From assembly GCA_944387545.1 (NCBI GenBank), contig CALXFE010000001.1, positions 62,001-126,000 on the forward strand: a DNA stretch of 64,000 nucleotides, in the 5' to 3' direction. This DNA comes from an uncultured Clostridia bacterium. GTDB taxonomy: Bacteria > Bacillota > Clostridia > TANB77 > CAG-508. The notes beneath the pieces were generated by a model. The model was not told where the DNA came from and searched no databases. It saw only the letters and a list, made by a program, of their open reading frames with translations. Position 1 is the first letter of the stretch; each line of letters begins with the position of its first letter. Position numbers and translations under genes: made by a program. Below, one piece after another: positions 62,065 to 64,000 of the stretch.

Positions 62065-62484
62065 TTATCTATTTACTTGTTCCTCACAATATTTACATCT
62101 ATATACCACATGTTCTCTATCTGTTAATTCACAAATATGTGGTAATTCTTGTTCAATAGATGTAATACATCTTGGATTTTTACATTTCACAACATTTACT
62201 AATTTTTCTGGAAGTTCTGGATGGAATTTTTCTATAATTTTTCCATCTTTGATTTTGTTTACTGTAATCTTTGGATCTAAATATCCTAATATATCTAAAT
62301 TGATATCTAAATTTTCATCGATTTTTATAATATCCTTTTTTCCTGTTTTATTACTTTTTGCATTTTTGATAATCGCAACAGATGTATCTAAATCTCCTAA
62401 ATTTAAGTAATTATATATCTCAAAGCTTTTTCCAGCTTCTATATGGTCTATTACATATCCATTTTTTATACTATCTATATTCAT
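62065..62484 (-). CDS. pyrI: Aspartate carbamoyltransferase regulatory subunit
   Basis: The 139-residue protein has an N-terminal allosteric domain (IKNGYVIDHIEAGKSFEIYN) and a C-terminal zinc domain with CKNPRC and CKYCEEQ. It confers CTP/ATP control on PyrB, encoded directly upstream. PyrI is common in enterics, archaea and Clostridia but absent from Bacillus. Confidence 0.95.
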   Translation of the reverse strand: MNIDSIKNGYVIDHIEAGKSFEIYNYLNLGDLDTSVAIIKNAKSNKTGKKDIIKIDENLDINLDILGYLDPKITVNKIKDGKIIEKFHPELPEKLVNVVKCKNPRCITSIEQELPHICELTDREHVVYRCKYCEEQVNR

Positions 62485-62563
62485 TGACTTCTTTTCCTTT
62501 CTTTTTCAAAATCAATTGTTAAACTTTTATATAACAAATTTCATATAATTAAATTTAATTATA

Positions 62564-63478
62564 TTATTTTATCTCTAGTAATTTTAATATTAATGCCATT
62601 CTAATAAATTTACCATATTTTGCTTGTTTAAAATAACATGCTCTTGGATCATCATCCACTTCTACTGCTATTTCATTTACTCTTGGTAATGGGTGCATAA
62701 TACATAAATCTTTTTTAGCATTTTCTAATTTTTCTTCATTTAAGATATAATAATCTTTTAATCTGATATAATCATCTTCATTAAAGAATCTTTCTTGTTG
62801 TACCCTTGTCATATACAAAATATCTAACTCTGGCATATATTCTTCCATATTGTTTGTTTCTACATATTCCATATGATTTTTTTCTAATACATCTGTCTTT
62901 ACATAATCTGGCAATTTTAGTTCATCTGGTGAAATTAATACGATTTTAATATTGCTATATCTTGACATAGCTGTAATTAAAGAATGAACAGTTCTTCCGA
63001 ATTTTAAATCACCACAGATACCTATTGTTAAATCAGATAATCTGTGTTTCTCACAATGAATCGTTAATAAATCTGTTAATGTTTGTGTTGGATGACAATG
63101 GCCTCCATCACCTGCATTAATAATTGGTACTTCAGCTTTCATAGAAGCAACAAATGGGGCACCTTCTTTTGGATGTCTCATAGCGATAATATCTGCATAT
63201 CCGCCTACCATTCTAACAGTATCTTCAACAGTTTCTCCTTTTGAAGCAGAACTGGTATTAGCAGAAGAAAATCCTAATACATTTCCTCCTAAATCCATCA
63301 TAGCAGCTTCAAAACTTAATCTTGTTCTTGTACTTGGTTCATAAAATAAAGTTGCTAATTTTTTTCCTTCGCATTTTTTGGCATATTTTTCTTTGTTAGC
63401 CATAATGTCTTTTGCTACATTTATAAGTTCGTCAATCTCTTTTACTGATAAATCTTTGATATCAATTAAATGTTTCAT
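62564..63478 (-). CDS. pyrB: Aspartate carbamoyltransferase catalytic subunit
   Basis: The 304-residue enzyme has the carbamoyl phosphate site [20 protein letters not shown], then [29 protein letters not shown], and [20 protein letters not shown]. First gene of pyrB-pyrI-pyrC-pyrF-pyrK-pyrD. AAGGAGG lies before the ATG. The leader is about 23 bases long, too short for a PyrR attenuator. Confidence 0.97.
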   Translation of the reverse strand: MKHLIDIKDLSVKEIDELINVAKDIMANKEKYAKKCEGKKLATLFYEPSTRTRLSFEAAMMDLGGNVLGFSSANTSSASKGETVEDTVRMVGGYADIIAMRHPKEGAPFVASMKAEVPIINAGDGGHCHPTQTLTDLLTIHCEKHRLSDLTIGICGDLKFGRTVHSLITAMSRYSNIKIVLISPDELKLPDYVKTDVLEKNHMEYVETNNMEEYMPELDILYMTRVQQERFFNEDDYIRLKDYYILNEEKLENAKKDLCIMHPLPRVNEIAVEVDDDPRACYFKQAKYGKFIRMALILKLLEIK

Positions 63479-63507
63479 GGTTTCCTCCTTTAATTTAATC
63501 TCTTAAT

Positions 63508-63536
63508 ACTATACAGAAAAACACCTTAAAAGTCAA
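63508..63536 (-). promoter_or_regulatory. pyr operon promoter
   Basis: TTGACT (63531-63536), a 17-base spacer and TATAGT (63508-63513) on the minus strand, 30 bases before pyrB. Confidence 0.7.
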
Positions 63537-63600
63537 TGAAAATGAAAGAAAAATACAAAAATTGACAAAGGCAAAACAAAATAGGTTCTTTCTTTTTTCT

Positions 63601-64000
63601 TTATAATTTTTTAGCAATCACTTCATAAACATGCCAAAATTTTATTCTTCCCTTAGCCGTTTGTTTTTTAAATTTCTTTTCTTGAAAATGTATCATTTCA
63701 AAGTCTTTGAAAATATCTTCTATCTCGTCTTTATCTACAAATGTTCTATTGATATCTTTACTCCACTCATCTTCTTTGCCTAGAAAATTGCCTACAAAAT
63801 ATCCATTGGGGACAATACTCTTGGTAAACTCATTACAAAACCTTTTAAAATATTGCGGATTGCAAAAATATATACTAAAGTTCGAAACTATCAAATCTAC
63901 CATATTTCTATCTAATTCAATCTCTTCAAATTTTCCTATCATAAACTCTAATTTCGATGTATCTTCTATCCTATTTTTTATGATATCTATTACAGTTTTT
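63601..64000 (-). CDS. SAM-dependent methyltransferase, C-terminal part (runs off the window)
   Basis: The frame is open to the window end, so only the last 132 residues are seen: KLEFMIGKFEEIELDRNMVD, LIVSNFSIYFCNPQYFKRFC, and IVPNGYFVGNFLGKEDEW. This matches the post-motif-II half of class I methyltransferases with a KPGG-like PNGYFVG turn. The substrate is unknown. The internal ATG at 63942 is not the start, because the reading frame continues upstream without a stop. Confidence 0.78.
   Translation of the reverse strand, partial: KTVIDIIKNRIEDTSKLEFMIGKFEEIELDRNMVDLIVSNFSIYFCNPQYFKRFCNEFTKSIVPNGYFVGNFLGKEDEWSKDINRTFVDKDEIEDIFKDFEMIHFQEKKFKKQTAKGRIKFWHVYEVIAKKL

Noticed and set aside
63479-63540. 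PyrR attenuator before pyrB
   Set aside because: The leader from the promoter to pyrB is about 23 bases, with no hairpin.

Overview
The window looks like a chromosomal segment of a low-GC, spore-forming, anaerobic Clostridia-type bacterium (Bacillota). Hand-counted 100-base samples of ordinary genes are about 29-31% G+C. Supporting evidence: strong AGGAGG-type ribosome binding sites, sigma-A promoters, PrkC/PrpC and Asp23/AmaP genes, GatCAB, a THF riboswitch with an ECF folate transporter, PyrK/PyrD type B, a GGGtGRT protein, and a spoVM gene. The sequence does not let me place it more finely. Most genes lie on the minus strand, so the segment probably sits in one replichore.

Layout. 1-5.6 kb is accessory: a Phd/RelE toxin-antitoxin pair with a broken toxin, a regulator-acetyltransferase-cupin operon, and M14 and M20 peptidases. 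5.6-9.6 kb holds Nudix genes, formate-THF ligase and a DUF212 protein. 9.6-18.7 kb is a housekeeping block: xseB, xseA, nusB, the Asp23/AmaP envelope module, a putative transglutaminase-like protein, fmt, def, priA. 18.9-24.9 kb holds a lipid-sugar glycosyltransferase pair, then clpX, clpP, tig and rpmB. 25-29.4 kb is a mosaic: spoVM with a small membrane gene, nth, a bactofilin-like membrane protein, and two paralogous Cys-rich genes with unusually GC-rich sequence and matching transcript ends. 29.4-38.1 kb holds prpC-prkC-rsgA-rpe and gatC-(HAD)-gatA-gatB. 38.2-46.6 kb holds a sortase, tRNA-Gly, a methyltransferase, the riboswitch-controlled folT-ecfA-ecfT operon, rluA, a YgjP-like protein, an EAL protein and a RelBE-type pair. 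46.7-50.6 kb is rich in hairpins and holds the GGGtGRT/NifU-like pair and a YezG-family protein. 50.6-55.5 kb is the glycolytic cluster gap-pgk-tpiA-gpmI. 55.6-63.5 kb is the pyrimidine operon pyrB-pyrI-pyrC-pyrF-pyrK-pyrD with four passenger genes. A methyltransferase runs off the end.

How the genes work together. Folate/one-carbon genes recur (fhs, fmt, riboswitch-controlled folate uptake). fmt and def form an initiator-Met formylation/deformylation unit beside priA. PrkC/PrpC forms a kinase-phosphatase pair next to the ribosome-assembly GTPase RsgA. The pyr genes give a nearly complete de novo UMP route (pyrE and carA/B not seen here).

Most notable: (i) single-base frameshifts in at least five accessory genes while every housekeeping gene reads through; (ii) twin Cys-rich genes whose predicted mRNA 5' and 3' ends are complementary; (iii) a spoVM gene of only 26 codons; (iv) five copies of an intergenic GGGGACGT/GGACA repeat; (v) very long intergenic hairpins near the GGGtGRT locus; (vi) a Cys-His-Asp protein in the def-fmt operon.
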